A stretch of DNA of 64,000 nt. It comes from Halochromatium glycolicum. Its GTDB lineage: Bacteria; Pseudomonadota; Gammaproteobacteria; Chromatiales; Chromatiaceae. Shown in pieces: positions 27,770 through 36,400 of the stretch (position 1 is its first letter; each line of letters starts with the position of its first letter). The DNA lies in assembly GCF_016584085.1 (NCBI RefSeq), contig NZ_NRSJ01000017.1, positions 1 through 64,000 of the forward strand, given 5' to 3'. The translations under genes were made by a program, and so were the position numbers. The notes beneath the pieces are model-generated. The model saw only the letters and a program-made list of their open reading frames with translations. It was not told where the DNA came from and did not search any database.

Positions 27770-29550
27770 CAGTAGAGGTCTCGGTGGTAACGCGCCTCAC
27801 GGCGCAAGGTATCGATGTAGTCAGTTGCTGCGTCCTCCTGCAATCCGCCTTCGCGGCCCACCACGTCGATCAAGGCCTGGTGGACGGCCTCTCCCATTTC
27901 GGTTGCGCCACAGACATAGAGATGCGCGCCCTCCTCGAGCCAACGAAACAGCTCGCTGGCCTCGCTCCGTAAGCGATCCTGCACATAGACCTTCTGTGCG
28001 CGATCGCGTGAGAACGCCAAGCTGACCCGATCCAGCAAGCCGGCCTTGCGCTGCGCCTGCCAGTCGAGCTGGTAGAGGAAATCGCGCTGGAAGTGGCGGT
28101 TGCCGAAGAGCAGCCAGTTGCGCCCGCGATCGTCGGTTGCCGCACGCTCCTGCAAGAAACCGCGATAAGGCGCAATACCGGTGCCGGCGCCGATCATGAT
28201 GATGTCGACACCGCTTGGCGTCGGCAGATGAAAACTGGAATTGTCGACCGGGTAGACCGCCAGCGAATCATTCGGCCGCAGCCGCTCAGCCAAGAAGCCC
28301 GAGGCGCCTCCCAAACGCAGCTCACCCGCTCGGCGGTAACGCACCACCGCAACGGTCAGATGGATCTCGTCATCAACCTCGGCCTGACTCGATGCAATCG
28401 AGTAGAGGCGCGGCTGCAGCCGAGGCAATAGCCCGGAGAGCGCGTCGGCGTCGATCGAGGCCGGGAAGTCGCGGATCAGATCGATCAACTGGCGACGGCG
28501 GGCGTAGTCGCGCAGTTTGGCTGGGTCGGCAATGATCGCCTGCAGTTGCGAGGCCTGGGCATGCTCTGACCAGCGTCGGACGGTCGTTGGATGAACCTGC
28601 GTCAGCTCCAAGCGCTCGGTCAGGACCTGACCCAGCGCCTGAACACTGTCATCTTGGCTGACCGGGCTCGACGCATCGAGGCCAAGATGCTCGAGAATCC
28701 GATCGACCAGCGCCGGATCATTGCGGAAACAGACACCCAAGGTATCGCCGGGACGATAACGCACCGACCGCGGGTCGACTCCAAGCGCCAGATGGCGGAC
28801 GTCGGCCACGGCGTCCAGCGTTGTGATGCGGCGGTTCTCGAGCAGGGTCGCCGCATAGGGGTTTTCCTTAGTGTAAGAGGCCGGTGGCTCGCCACGCTCG
28901 AGCGGCCGCGCGGCCACCGTCGCTCGGCGTTTGGCCCCGAGCGCTGCCAGGCGCCCGAGGACATCGGTCTGCCAGCGTTGGGCGTCGGCCTCGTACTCGA
29001 CATCGCAGCATTGCAGCGGCAGCATCCGGCGCGCGCCGAGCTGCGCCAAGCGGCGGTCAAAATCGACCGCGGTCTGGCAATAGTGCTCGTAGCTTGAGTC
29101 GCCGAGCCCGATCACCGCGAACTGCAGCGACTCCATGCGCGGCGCCTCTGGGTCCATCACGAAGGCGTGCAGTGCATAGGCGCTCTCTGGCGGCTCACCT
29201 TCGCCGTGCGTGCTCGTCAGCAGGATGACCCGCTGCAGCTTGGCGAGCTTGCGCGGTGCGAGCTCGGCCATCGATAGGAGATGGGTGCCGATGCCGTCAG
29301 CCTGGGCGCGAGCATGGAGCCGCTCAGCAAGACCTTTGGTGTTTCCGCCTTGCGAACCGTAGAGGATGGTGACGACCTCGGCCGGCTCGTCCTCGGCGGC
29401 GTTGGCAACGGTCTGTTCAGCAAGCTGCGCCAGGTAGCCGCTCAGCCAGGCGATCTGCGTCGCCGATAGAGGCCGCACGAGCTGCTCTAAGGCCCGTTGC
29501 GTTGCCGCATCGATCGGACTCGAGAGGGGACTCGGATTGCCGCTGATCAT
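27769..29550 (-). CDS. cysJ: Sulfite reductase (NADPH) flavoprotein alpha subunit
   Basis: 593 residues. An N-terminal flavodoxin domain (ILYGSQGGNTKGLAERL, STHGEGEPPESA) binds FMN; the ferredoxin reductase-like part has RLYSIASSQAEVDDEIHLTV for FAD and GAGTGIAPYRGFLQER for NADPH, and ends with the usual aromatic C-terminus (ARYHRDLY). It passes electrons from NADPH to CysI. First gene of the leftward cys operon, divergent from the cysB-like regulator with about 140 bases between them. Confidence 0.95.
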   Translation of the reverse strand: MISGNPSPLSSPIDAATQRALEQLVRPLSATQIAWLSGYLAQLAEQTVANAAEDEPAEVVTILYGSQGGNTKGLAERLHARAQADGIGTHLLSMAELAPRKLAKLQRVILLTSTHGEGEPPESAYALHAFVMDPEAPRMESLQFAVIGLGDSSYEHYCQTAVDFDRRLAQLGARRMLPLQCCDVEYEADAQRWQTDVLGRLAALGAKRRATVAARPLERGEPPASYTKENPYAATLLENRRITTLDAVADVRHLALGVDPRSVRYRPGDTLGVCFRNDPALVDRILEHLGLDASSPVSQDDSVQALGQVLTERLELTQVHPTTVRRWSEHAQASQLQAIIADPAKLRDYARRRQLIDLIRDFPASIDADALSGLLPRLQPRLYSIASSQAEVDDEIHLTVAVVRYRRAGELRLGGASGFLAERLRPNDSLAVYPVDNSSFHLPTPSGVDIIMIGAGTGIAPYRGFLQERAATDDRGRNWLLFGNRHFQRDFLYQLDWQAQRKAGLLDRVSLAFSRDRAQKVYVQDRLRSEASELFRWLEEGAHLYVCGATEMGEAVHQALIDVVGREGGLQEDAATDYIDTLRREARYHRDLY

Positions 29551-29689
29551 TGCCTGTCTCCTGGCGTGCGCTTTGCATTGCTATTTCGAACGCAATCGCA
29601 GGCCCTGTGCCACTGTTGAGAAACAGTCTAGGCAGGCATCAGCAGCGGTTGGAAATGATCATTTCTGCGCCGGTATCACGAGCAACGAT

Positions 29690-30625
29690 ATGGAGCTGCG
29701 CCAACTCAGGTCCCTCGTCGTCCTGTCTGAAGTGCATTTCAACGTTAGCCGCACGGCCGAGCGGCTGAACCTCGTCCAGTCCGCTGTCACTCAGCACCTC
29801 AAACAGCTCGAGGCAGAGGTCGGAACCGCACTCTTCGTGCGTCACGGAAAGCGGCTCATCGGGCTCTCGCCGGTTGGCGAGCAAGTGCTCTGTCACGCCT
29901 GCGAGGTGCTGCGGCAGATCGGCAACATCACCGCCGTTGGCCAGGATCACAGCAACGAGCATCAGGGTTTGCTGCGAATTGGTGCCACCCATACACAGGC
30001 CCGTTACGTCTTGCCGCCCGTGATCAGGGCCTTCGCACGCGCCTACCCACAGGTTGAGCTGCAGATCCATCAAGGCACGCCCGCACAGCTCGCAGACCTA
30101 GCGCTCCGCGATCTGGTCGATCTCGCCGTCTGTACCGAAGCACTGGGCGAAGAGGTCGCGCTTCAGACCGTCCCTTGTTATCGCTGGAACCGGGCGCTGG
30201 TCGCGCCCTTGGCACATCCGCTCTTGGAGGTGTGTCCGCTGACCCTGAATGCGCTCGGTCGCTACCCGATCATTACCTACGTGTTCGGCTTCACCGGCCG
30301 TAGCGCATTCAGCGACGCCTTCGCAAAGGCCGGGGTCAAGCCACAGATCGTGCTGAGCGCCGCCGATACGGATGTGATCAAGACCTATGTCCGCAGCGAG
30401 CTCGGCGTTGGCATCATCGCCTCACTCGCCTATCAGCCAAGCGAAGACCAGGATCTGGGCATGCGCGACCTGAGCCCGCTCTTTCCCTGGGAAGTGACCA
30501 AGATCGCGTACTCACGCGATAAATACCTGCGCAAGTACCACCAGCACTTCATCGACATCTTCAAAGCGAGCACACAGGACCTCATCACCGAGCGCGTTCT
30601 CGAGCCCGCGCTTGCTCACGCCTAA
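29690..30625 (+). CDS. cysB: LysR-type regulator of the CysB group
   Basis: 311 residues starting at ATG 29690; the longer open frame upstream would run into the divergent promoter region. The N-terminal winged helix (MELRQLRSLVVLSEVHFNVSR) and a CysB-like effector domain (LLRIGATHTQARYVLPPVIRAF, ADTDVIKTYVRSELGVGIIA) match the CysB/Cbl family, which senses N-acetylserine or sulfur starvation. The divergent position relative to cysJIH supports control of that operon. Its stop codon lies inside the terminal inverted repeat of a MITE-like element. Confidence 0.88.
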   Translation: MELRQLRSLVVLSEVHFNVSRTAERLNLVQSAVTQHLKQLEAEVGTALFVRHGKRLIGLSPVGEQVLCHACEVLRQIGNITAVGQDHSNEHQGLLRIGATHTQARYVLPPVIRAFARAYPQVELQIHQGTPAQLADLALRDLVDLAVCTEALGEEVALQTVPCYRWNRALVAPLAHPLLEVCPLTLNALGRYPIITYVFGFTGRSAFSDAFAKAGVKPQIVLSAADTDVIKTYVRSELGVGIIASLAYQPSEDQDLGMRDLSPLFPWEVTKIAYSRDKYLRKYHQHFIDIFKASTQDLITERVLEPALAHA

Positions 30626-30786
30626 GGCGATTTCTGTCAAAGTTCATACCGCCTTGCTGGTCTTTTCGCTCGCCTTCTTCGTCGCGCCGCCGGTCACATA
30701 GCCCGGCTATGCTCCCGGCGACGCTCCTCGAAGGCAAACGAACATCCTGCGCAATTCGGTACGAGCTCTTCCGGCAATCGCCTAAG
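30622..30786 (+). repeat. MITE-like dispersed repeat, copy B (complete)
   Basis: 165 bases with near-perfect terminal inverted repeats (ctaaggcgat and atcgcctaag) and an internal palindrome (catagcccggctatg). Over 148 bases it is almost identical, inverted, to 129-278. It supplies the stop codon of the cysB-like gene and abuts a family 2 repeat on its right. Confidence 0.88.
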
Positions 30787-30870
30787 AAGCCTTTACAGAA
30801 TGCCCACGACGGCCTAGCAAATCAGCAGCTTGTGCAGGCTAGCCAGGCATTTTGACAGGGCCTCTAAGGC
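30784..30870 (-). repeat. Palindromic intergenic repeat (family 2), copy 2
   Basis: Its reverse complement (ggccctgtcaaaatgcctgg, gcacaagctgctgatttgct, gggcattctg) aligns along its full length with the second unit at 49933-50012. It begins where the MITE-like element ends, so two mobile-type repeats sit back to back. Confidence 0.78.
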
Positions 30871-31108
30871 TCCGCTGCACAGTCTCCCACTGGCATTCGC
30901 GCGAGCGATCCCCCGCCGCGACAAGATGTCCCGCTTCGGCTCGGCCATGGCGACATTTTGCTCCGCCCAAGCCCTCTCCCCTGCCCCCGACTCGTGGCCA
31001 AGGCGCGACCGACTGCTTCGAATACCGCAGCGATCCATCGATAAACAGCCAACCCTCCGATCGATAGGTCTTATCGAGAGCCCCCACTCCAGATGAGCGC
31101 GGCGACGC
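30871..31108. other. Gap without a recognisable gene
   Basis: Open frames on both strands cross this part but carry no recognisable motif. It leads to the sigma-54 promoter of the narK unit. Confidence 0.5.
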
Positions 31109-31124
31109 TGGCATGGATGCTGCG
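31109..31124 (+). promoter_or_regulatory. Candidate sigma-54 promoter of narK unit
   Basis: tggcatggatgctgcg matches the -24/-12 consensus TGGCACGNNNNTTGCW with the GG and GC doublets ten bases apart. It would start transcription about 110 bases before the first gene of the unit. The NtrC-type activator encoded at 22329-23750 is a candidate regulator. Confidence 0.55.
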
Positions 31125-31189
31125 TTGCCCGACTTCTATCAACGCAAGCTCCGGCCAGCGGTCGGAACCGCTTTACGCGGGCACTGATG

Positions 31190-31228
31190 TGTTCTCAACG
31201 ACTGTTCTCAACGACTGTTCTCAACGAC
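31190..31228. repeat. 13-bp tandem repeat in leader
   Basis: Three perfect copies of tgttctcaacgac lie between the candidate sigma-54 promoter and the ribosome site (ggagg, 31234-31238) of the following gene. Confidence 0.9.
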
Positions 31229-31243
31229 AACCCGGAGGTAATG

Positions 31244-31684
31244 ATGACCCTTGATGCAGTCGCGACGCATACCGGCCGCGAGCCTTGGCGACCCAACCTG
31301 GCGCCGCTCTATAGTCTGATCACATTGAGCTGCCTGTTGTCCGGGTATTTTCTTGTCGACACCTACTTCTTTCGCGAGCCGACACCGAAGTATGCGGACA
31401 ACGGCACAACCTTCATCCTCCGGCTTCGCACCCCACTCGACAGCTCACTTCCGATCAAGCACGGAGGGGATCGGCTGATACAAGCCATTTCAGCAGTCAA
31501 GCAGCAGTCCGAGGAGCTGAAAGCCGACATCGCGGAGCGCCTCAGCGAAGAAAGACGATATCAATCCGCGCTCGCTGCGTTTATGGAGCAGCTCGACGAT
31601 GCCGAACGCATGATCGCAACCCTAAAGGTCGAGGTCGCATCACTTCAGCACAAGCAGTCCAACGTCCATCGCCTCGCGCAATAA
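31244..31684 (+). CDS. Small membrane-anchored coiled-coil protein upstream of narK
   Basis: About 146 residues; ATG at 31244 (31241 also possible) follows GGAGG. One membrane helix (LYSLITLSCLLSGYFLVDTYFF) is followed by a short globular part and a C-terminal coiled coil (AVKQQSEELKADIAERLSEERRYQ ... MIATLKVEVASLQHK). No family recognised. It is 85 bases upstream of narK on the same strand, so it may help assemble or regulate the transporter. Confidence 0.7.
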   Translation: MTLDAVATHTGREPWRPNLAPLYSLITLSCLLSGYFLVDTYFFREPTPKYADNGTTFILRLRTPLDSSLPIKHGGDRLIQAISAVKQQSEELKADIAERLSEERRYQSALAAFMEQLDDAERMIATLKVEVASLQHKQSNVHRLAQ

Positions 31685-31769
31685 CCGAATCACGATTCGC
31701 GCTCAACCCCGGAGTCTGTCGAAGCCAACCGCCGGCTTCATCGCTGACAGGATTGAAGAGGATACGTCA

Positions 31770-33137
31770 ATGGCTACTTCGACCGCAGACATGCTGTCGG
31801 GCGCAGCGACCCACCCCGATGCGCGGCTAGAGATCAAACCAGGTCGTTGGATCACCAACTGGAACCCCGAGAGCGATGCGCAATGGCAAGGCGTCGGTAA
31901 GAAGGTTGCACGCAGGAACCTGGGATGGTCGATGTTCGCCGAATTCCTTGGCTTCGCGATGATGGGCCTCTGGGGCATCGTTGTCCCGCGTTTGCCAGAT
32001 GCCGGTTTCACCTTTACTGCAGACGAGCGCTTCTGGCTGATCGCCGCTCCGGGCCTGACCGGAGCATTCATGCGTTTTCTCTATACCTTTACCGTGCCAA
32101 TGGTTGGCGGACGCAACTGGACCATCGCCTCGGCACTGCTGCTGATGATCCCGGCATCTGGTCTGGCGTTTGCCGTCAGCGACCCATCAACCCCGTTCTG
32201 GCTATTGATCCTCATTGCGAGTCTCGCCGGTATGGGTGCTGGGAATTTCACCTCCTCGATGGTCAATATCTCATTCTTCTATCCAGAGCGCGTCAAGGGC
32301 GCCGCGCTTGGCCTCAATGCGTCGGGCGGCAATCTCGGCGTCGCTTGGGTCCAATTTACAGTCCCGATCGTCATCATCACCGGAGGCGGCCTTGCTCTCG
32401 ATCGGGCAGGGCTCATCTTTATTCCGCTGTGCATCATCGCGGCAATGGGTGCCTTCTTCTTCATGAACAACCTGACAACCGCGCGCGCCGATATCAAGAG
32501 CTTCGGCATGGCGCTTGGCGATCGTAATACCTTTATCATCTCCTGGCTCTACATCGGCACCTTCGGCTCTTACATCGGTTACGCCAACACCTTCGCGACC
32601 TTGCTGCGTTCCGAGTTTCCAGAGGTATCAATGAAGATCGTCTTTATCGGTGCGCTCTTAGGTGCCTTGGTGCGCCCGTTTGGCGGCATGCTCGCTGATC
32701 GCTTTGGCGGCGCGCGCATGACGATGATCGTCTTCCTGTTTATGTGTGGCGGGAGTCTCGGACTCGTACTGACGCTCGAACAACTCAACTTCCCGCTCTT
32801 CCTCGGTCTATTCTTACTCTTGTTCACAGCGGCCGGGATGGGCAACGGCACCGTCTATCGGATGATTCCAGCTGCCTTCCGGGCCAGCGCCTTGGACCCG
32901 GAAACCAAGCAGCTCGATCCTGCGCGACTCATCTCCGCGCGCCGTCTCGCTGGCGGCTGCATTGGCATCGCCGGGGCGATCGGGTCGCTTGGTGCCTTCT
33001 TTATCCCGCGTGGATTCGCCATGTTTGGCATTGTCGGAGGCTTTACCCTCTTCCTCGCTTGCTATGTCACAATGCTGTTCATGACTTGGTACTTCTATAT
33101 TCGCCGCGGCTCTGCTTTGTCGATTGCCAATGTCTAA
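31770..33137 (+). CDS. narK: Nitrate/nitrite MFS transporter
   Basis: 455 residues, about twelve membrane helices. Family signatures include GMGAGNFTSSMVNISFFYPE and the second nitrate signature-like GMGNGTVYRMIPAAF. The N-terminal ITNWNPESDAQWQGVGKKVARRNL is typical of single NarK proteins of respiratory nitrate reducers. It moves nitrate in, and probably nitrite out, for the NarGHJI enzyme encoded leftwards downstream. The ribosome site AAGAGG precedes the ATG. Confidence 0.92.
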   Translation: MATSTADMLSGAATHPDARLEIKPGRWITNWNPESDAQWQGVGKKVARRNLGWSMFAEFLGFAMMGLWGIVVPRLPDAGFTFTADERFWLIAAPGLTGAFMRFLYTFTVPMVGGRNWTIASALLLMIPASGLAFAVSDPSTPFWLLILIASLAGMGAGNFTSSMVNISFFYPERVKGAALGLNASGGNLGVAWVQFTVPIVIITGGGLALDRAGLIFIPLCIIAAMGAFFFMNNLTTARADIKSFGMALGDRNTFIISWLYIGTFGSYIGYANTFATLLRSEFPEVSMKIVFIGALLGALVRPFGGMLADRFGGARMTMIVFLFMCGGSLGLVLTLEQLNFPLFLGLFLLLFTAAGMGNGTVYRMIPAAFRASALDPETKQLDPARLISARRLAGGCIGIAGAIGSLGAFFIPRGFAMFGIVGGFTLFLACYVTMLFMTWYFYIRRGSALSIANV

Positions 33138-33193
33138 CACATCCACAGTTGATGGCTGTCACCTTTCGCCACCGCAACGCTGGGTAACAGACG

Positions 33194-33682
33194 ATGTTCA
33201 AGCACCTTTTAGTGCCCACTGATGGGACCGAATTGTCGAGGTCGACGAGCCGTGCCGCTGTTCGCTTTGCGCAAGCCCTTGGCGCGAAGATCACCGCTTA
33301 CCATGCGAGGCCGCAGTTATCGTCCTCCACTTTTTCCGCCGCCGTCTTCGATGGCGACGTCGTCGATGAAAAAACCCGTGGTCAGTTTGAAAAGGCCGCG
33401 GAGATTGGCGTGCAGCGCAGTCTCGATTTCGTGCAGACGCTATGCAATGAAGCCGGAATTGAGTGCAACGCTATCAGCACAACACCAGACAGACCGCACG
33501 AGGGGATTATTGCTGCAGCATCGCAATGCGGTGCTGACCTGATCTTTATGGCCTCTCACGGTCGTAAAGGTTTTCAATCCATAATGATCGGCAGTGAGAC
33601 ACAACATGTGTTGACACAGTCAAGTATTCCGGTATTGGTCTTTCGCTGGGGCGACACTGAACAGGACTCCGCACAGGCTTGA
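33194..33682 (+). CDS. UspA-family universal stress protein
   Basis: 162 residues, one Usp domain: MFKHLLVPTDGTELSRSTSRAA at the start and the ATP-binding-type ADLIFMASHGRKGFQSIMIGSETQHVLTQSSIPVLVFR at the end. It lies 56 bases after narK, likely in the same transcript. Such proteins often accompany anaerobic respiration genes. Its downstream flank carries a fragment of the MITE-like repeat. Confidence 0.9.
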   Translation: MFKHLLVPTDGTELSRSTSRAAVRFAQALGAKITAYHARPQLSSSTFSAAVFDGDVVDEKTRGQFEKAAEIGVQRSLDFVQTLCNEAGIECNAISTTPDRPHEGIIAAASQCGADLIFMASHGRKGFQSIMIGSETQHVLTQSSIPVLVFRWGDTEQDSAQA

Positions 33683-33691
33683 CGAAGAAGC

Positions 33692-33719
33692 CCTAAGGCG
33701 ATTGCCGGAAAAGCTCGTA
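33692..33719 (-). repeat. MITE-like repeat, end fragment (copy C)
   Basis: ctaaggcgattgccggaaaa and the next few bases match the terminal part of copy B read from its right end. Only this end is present; the rest is absent or replaced. Confidence 0.65.
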
Positions 33720-33762
33720 TTTTTCGTCAGCGAATCGCAATGCGCAATCTGGATTCAGAGAT

Positions 33763-34392
33763 ATGATGGCTTCGACAACATCCGCATTTTCCGCTCAGAG
33801 TGGCGACAGCCATCTGGTGCGCCTGGATCTGACTGAAGAGGACGTGATCGATGCGATGCGACATATCCCTGGATATCTCGACATCAGCACCGAGGATTTT
33901 CGCGTCCTCTATCAGTTCGCATCAGAGCACGCGATTGGCCGGCTGTTCAAGAATCTCCGAGCTGGTGACCTGATGCTCAGCGCCATTAGGCCGTTGCAGC
34001 CGCAGATGCGTTTAGGCGAGGCTGCGCGGGAGATCACAGGTCAACGGCTGAAGAGCTTGCCGGTGGTTGATGAGCAAGGCCGAGTGATTGGCATTCTGAC
34101 AGAAACCGATTTTCTCCATTGCATGGGGGCCAATTCCTACCTGCAGCTCCTGCTCAACCTTGCCGAGACTCAGAAGACCGTGAGCCGGCGTTGCAGCAAT
34201 AATTCGGTCGGGGAGATGATGTCGTCTCCCGTCATTACCGTTGGCGAGAGCGCGTCTGTCAACGAGATCATCACCTCGTTTGCACGGCACGACGGGCGAA
34301 GTATGCCGGTTGTTGATTCGACTGGGCAGCTCCGGGGGTTACTGCTGCGGAAGGAGTTCGTGCGCGCCTGCCGCTTGCCTGGTCTCTCGTGA
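33763..34392 (+). CDS. CBS-pair protein with N-terminal LTEEDV domain
   Basis: 209 residues. The first 60 residues contain LTEEDVIDAMRHIPGYLDISTEDFRVLYQFA, a motif known from proteins that combine this helix with HPP or CBS domains. Two CBS motifs follow (MLSAIRPLQPQMRLGEAAREI ... VIGILTETDF and MMSSPVITVGESASVNEII ... MPVVDSTGQLRGLLLRKEF). CBS pairs bind adenosyl ligands and regulate partners. The same N-terminal motif recurs in a truncated form at 51472-51573. It lies downstream of narK-usp on the same strand. Confidence 0.85.
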   Translation: MMASTTSAFSAQSGDSHLVRLDLTEEDVIDAMRHIPGYLDISTEDFRVLYQFASEHAIGRLFKNLRAGDLMLSAIRPLQPQMRLGEAAREITGQRLKSLPVVDEQGRVIGILTETDFLHCMGANSYLQLLLNLAETQKTVSRRCSNNSVGEMMSSPVITVGESASVNEIITSFARHDGRSMPVVDSTGQLRGLLLRKEFVRACRLPGLS

Positions 34393-34427
34393 AGGCGGTG
34401 GATGAGACGCCTCAACGCCTGTTAGGG

Positions 34428-34844
34428 TCAGAGGATATTCAGCTCCAGCCGGGCCGCCTCCGACATTCGCTCCGGAAACCACTGCGGCTCCCAGACGAGC
34501 GATACGTCAACACAGCCGATCCCGTCGATTCCGGTGACGGCGTTGCGCACCATCACAGGCATGATCCCAGCTACCGGACAGCCCGGTGCGGTCAGCGTCA
34601 TCACGATGAGGATGTCGCCTTGTGCGTCGACATCCAGACGATAGATGAGTCCCAAATCGTAGATATTGACCGGAAGCTCGGGGTCGTAGACGGTCTTCAG
34701 GGCCTCAATGACCTGCCGCCGCAGGTCCTCGACAGCCGGGTCTTCTGTCGCGCCGACACCAACCAGTCGGTCCAGTACCTCGGGCTGTAGACCCTGGATC
34801 GCGTTGAAATCGACATCGGAAAGGTGTTCGGGGCGATTCGACAT
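34428..34844 (-). CDS. MIP18/DUF59 family (SufT/PaaD-like) Fe-S maturation protein
   Basis: 138 residues. The DUF59 signature is VIEALKTVYDPELPVNIYDLGLIYRLDV with TLTAPGCPVAGIMP, whose Cys is the functionally important one in SufT. An N-terminal extension of about 40 residues precedes it. Such proteins help mature Fe-S enzymes; the neighbourhood of NarGH and another molybdo-Fe-S enzyme fits. It converges with the CBS gene; the leftward group continues with the small protein, moaD and a molybdoenzyme. Confidence 0.85.
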   Translation of the reverse strand: MSNRPEHLSDVDFNAIQGLQPEVLDRLVGVGATEDPAVEDLRRQVIEALKTVYDPELPVNIYDLGLIYRLDVDAQGDILIVMTLTAPGCPVAGIMPVMVRNAVTGIDGIGCVDVSLVWEPQWFPERMSEAARLELNIL

Positions 34845-35116
34845 AATTGGTCTTGCGAAGTGCGTGTTCTGTCGTGCATCGCGTCAACAATACCGAGACC
34901 CTTTTCATGCCACCGGGTCTCGCCATCGGGTCTCGCGACCTGGGCTCCTACCCCACGGCCCTTGGGGCCGCGATAAACGGTCTCGGCATTTCCGCCGTCT
35001 TGCACTAAACCGCGTCCAGAGACAGAAACGCAATTTTTCCGCAGCAGGCGCGATCAACATTGCACATCCCAAACTGGACGCAGTGTAGTTGCGAAGCCGA
35101 GCTATCCAGGCTCGGG

Positions 35117-35338
35117 TCAAATGCCCCATTGGTCTGGAGGCAATGCACTCTTGCCGATGGACGCGAGGTCGGCGCGGCGCTGTTTCGCCAGGAGCCGTAC
35201 CTGCCCAACGGATGGCTTCAGCTCGGCGGCAGCCGCATAGGCTTCCTCGATGGTCGCCGCCTTCCTCGCCTGTTGCGGCGCCGACGCAAACTGCGGCTTG
35301 TGAGGCTCATGCAAGATATCGTTCGTTTTTTCTGTCAT
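35117..35338 (-). CDS. Small hypothetical protein
   Basis: 73 residues, hydrophilic, Ala-rich (QQARKAATIEEAYAAAAELKPSVGQVRLLAKQRRADLASIGKSALPPDQWGI). A strong ribosome site (AGGAGG) seven bases before the ATG supports it as a real gene. No family recognised. It lies between moaD and the DUF59 gene in the leftward group. Confidence 0.6.
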   Translation of the reverse strand: MTEKTNDILHEPHKPQFASAPQQARKAATIEEAYAAAAELKPSVGQVRLLAKQRRADLASIGKSALPPDQWGI

Positions 35339-35413
35339 CAGTGCTCCTCCTAAGGGGTAAAGAGCCAGTGGCGGTGCTTGGTCATTATGATGTCACCGTT
35401 TTCCGGCCCGCGC

Positions 35414-35668
35414 TCAGCCTCCGGTGACCGGAGGAAAGATTGCCAACTCATCACCATCGACCAGCTGACAGTCAGCTCGTCGAAGCTCATGGTTCACCGC
35501 CATCATCCGCCGCTCGCCTTCACCCAGCGCCTCGGCCCAGACGCCTCCGCGGCGGCGTAAGTCGTTGATCACCTCCGCTACGCTGATGGAGCCCTCAGGA
35601 CAAGGCCATTGTTCCTCGGCGATTCCCAGCCGTTCGCGCAGGCTCGCGAAGTATAGAATGCGAATCAT
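35414..35668 (-). CDS. moaD: Molybdopterin synthase sulfur-carrier subunit
   Basis: About 84 residues, the ubiquitin-like small subunit: IRILYFASLRERLGIAEEQW, VNHELRRADCQLVDGDELAIFPPVTGG. The C-terminal Gly-Gly, which becomes thiocarboxylated, is present. It donates sulfur to make molybdopterin. No moaE is visible in the window. Together with moaA it suggests an extra Moco supply for the molybdoenzymes here. Confidence 0.9.
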   Translation of the reverse strand: MIRILYFASLRERLGIAEEQWPCPEGSISVAEVINDLRRRGGVWAEALGEGERRMMAVNHELRRADCQLVDGDELAIFPPVTGG

Positions 35669-35779
35669 ATCCAAAAACCGGTTGCGACGTCTTGGTTTCG
35701 CAGCTGAAGCTTCCTAGTGCTGAAGCACAGGCACGGCGGAGGGAGGTGGCAAACGAGGCAACATTCAACCGTGCGCCCC

Positions 35780-36400
35780 TCACAGAGCGACACCGTGCCC
35801 CCCCGCGACCATGAACATGAGCATCGGGATCGAGAGCACGGCGTTGACCCGGGCGACGGTCGCGACCCTGGTCTTGGCCTTGGCAAGCTCCGCCTCGTTG
35901 ACCCCAGACACAAGCCCCATCAGCTTCTTCTGATTCGGCCAGAGTATGGCCCAGACATTGAATAGAAGGATGGTCCCAAGCCACACACCAACACCCAGAG
36001 CGAGCGCATATTCTGTGTCTCCGCTGCTCAACCCCAGGGTAAAGACCGACAGCAGCTGGCCTGTCGTCAGCAAATACAAGGCGCCAGTGCCCCAGGTCGC
36101 TAAGGCTGCCCAGCGAAACCACAGCAGAGCCCGCGGCAGGATGTAGCGACCGATGGCCGCCGGCCCCGGTCCATTCTCGTCGGCGGTTGCCGCAGCCATC
36201 GCAGGCATCTGGACGAAGTTGAAGTAGTACAGCAATCCCACCCAAATGATCCCGGCGACGATATGAGCCCAGCGAATGAGAGCGAGCGTATTGAACGCAA
36301 ACAGACCATCTCCGTTGATGAGGTTCACCGAGAGTGCAAGCAGGATCGACAACCCTATACCAGCGATCCACACACCCCTTATCGAGCTCAGCAGGCCCAT
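35780..36400 (-). CDS. Integral membrane protein (PuuD N-terminus-like) paired with molybdoenzyme
   Basis: 206 residues from the ATG at 36400, with AGGAGAG upstream. About five membrane helices; IRWAHIVAGIIWVGLLYYFNFVQMPAM and the C-terminal VARVNAVLSIPMLMFMVAGGHG resemble the membrane domain of PuuD-type urate hydroxylases and related uncharacterised proteins, with His residues that could bind heme. Its start overlaps the molybdoenzyme stop by 13 bases, which suggests a functional pair, perhaps a membrane electron acceptor or anchor. That role is inferred. Confidence 0.75.
   Translation of the reverse strand: MGLLSSIRGVWIAGIGLSILLALSVNLINGDGLFAFNTLALIRWAHIVAGIIWVGLLYYFNFVQMPAMAAATADENGPGPAAIGRYILPRALLWFRWAALATWGTGALYLLTTGQLLSVFTLGLSSGDTEYALALGVGVWLGTILLFNVWAILWPNQKKLMGLVSGVNEAELAKAKTRVATVARVNAVLSIPMLMFMVAGGHGVAL

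Noticed and set aside
30814..31114. Open frames on both strands between cysB and the narK unit
   Set aside because: They overlap the family 2 repeat, lack motifs and mirror one another as expected for GC-rich non-coding DNA.
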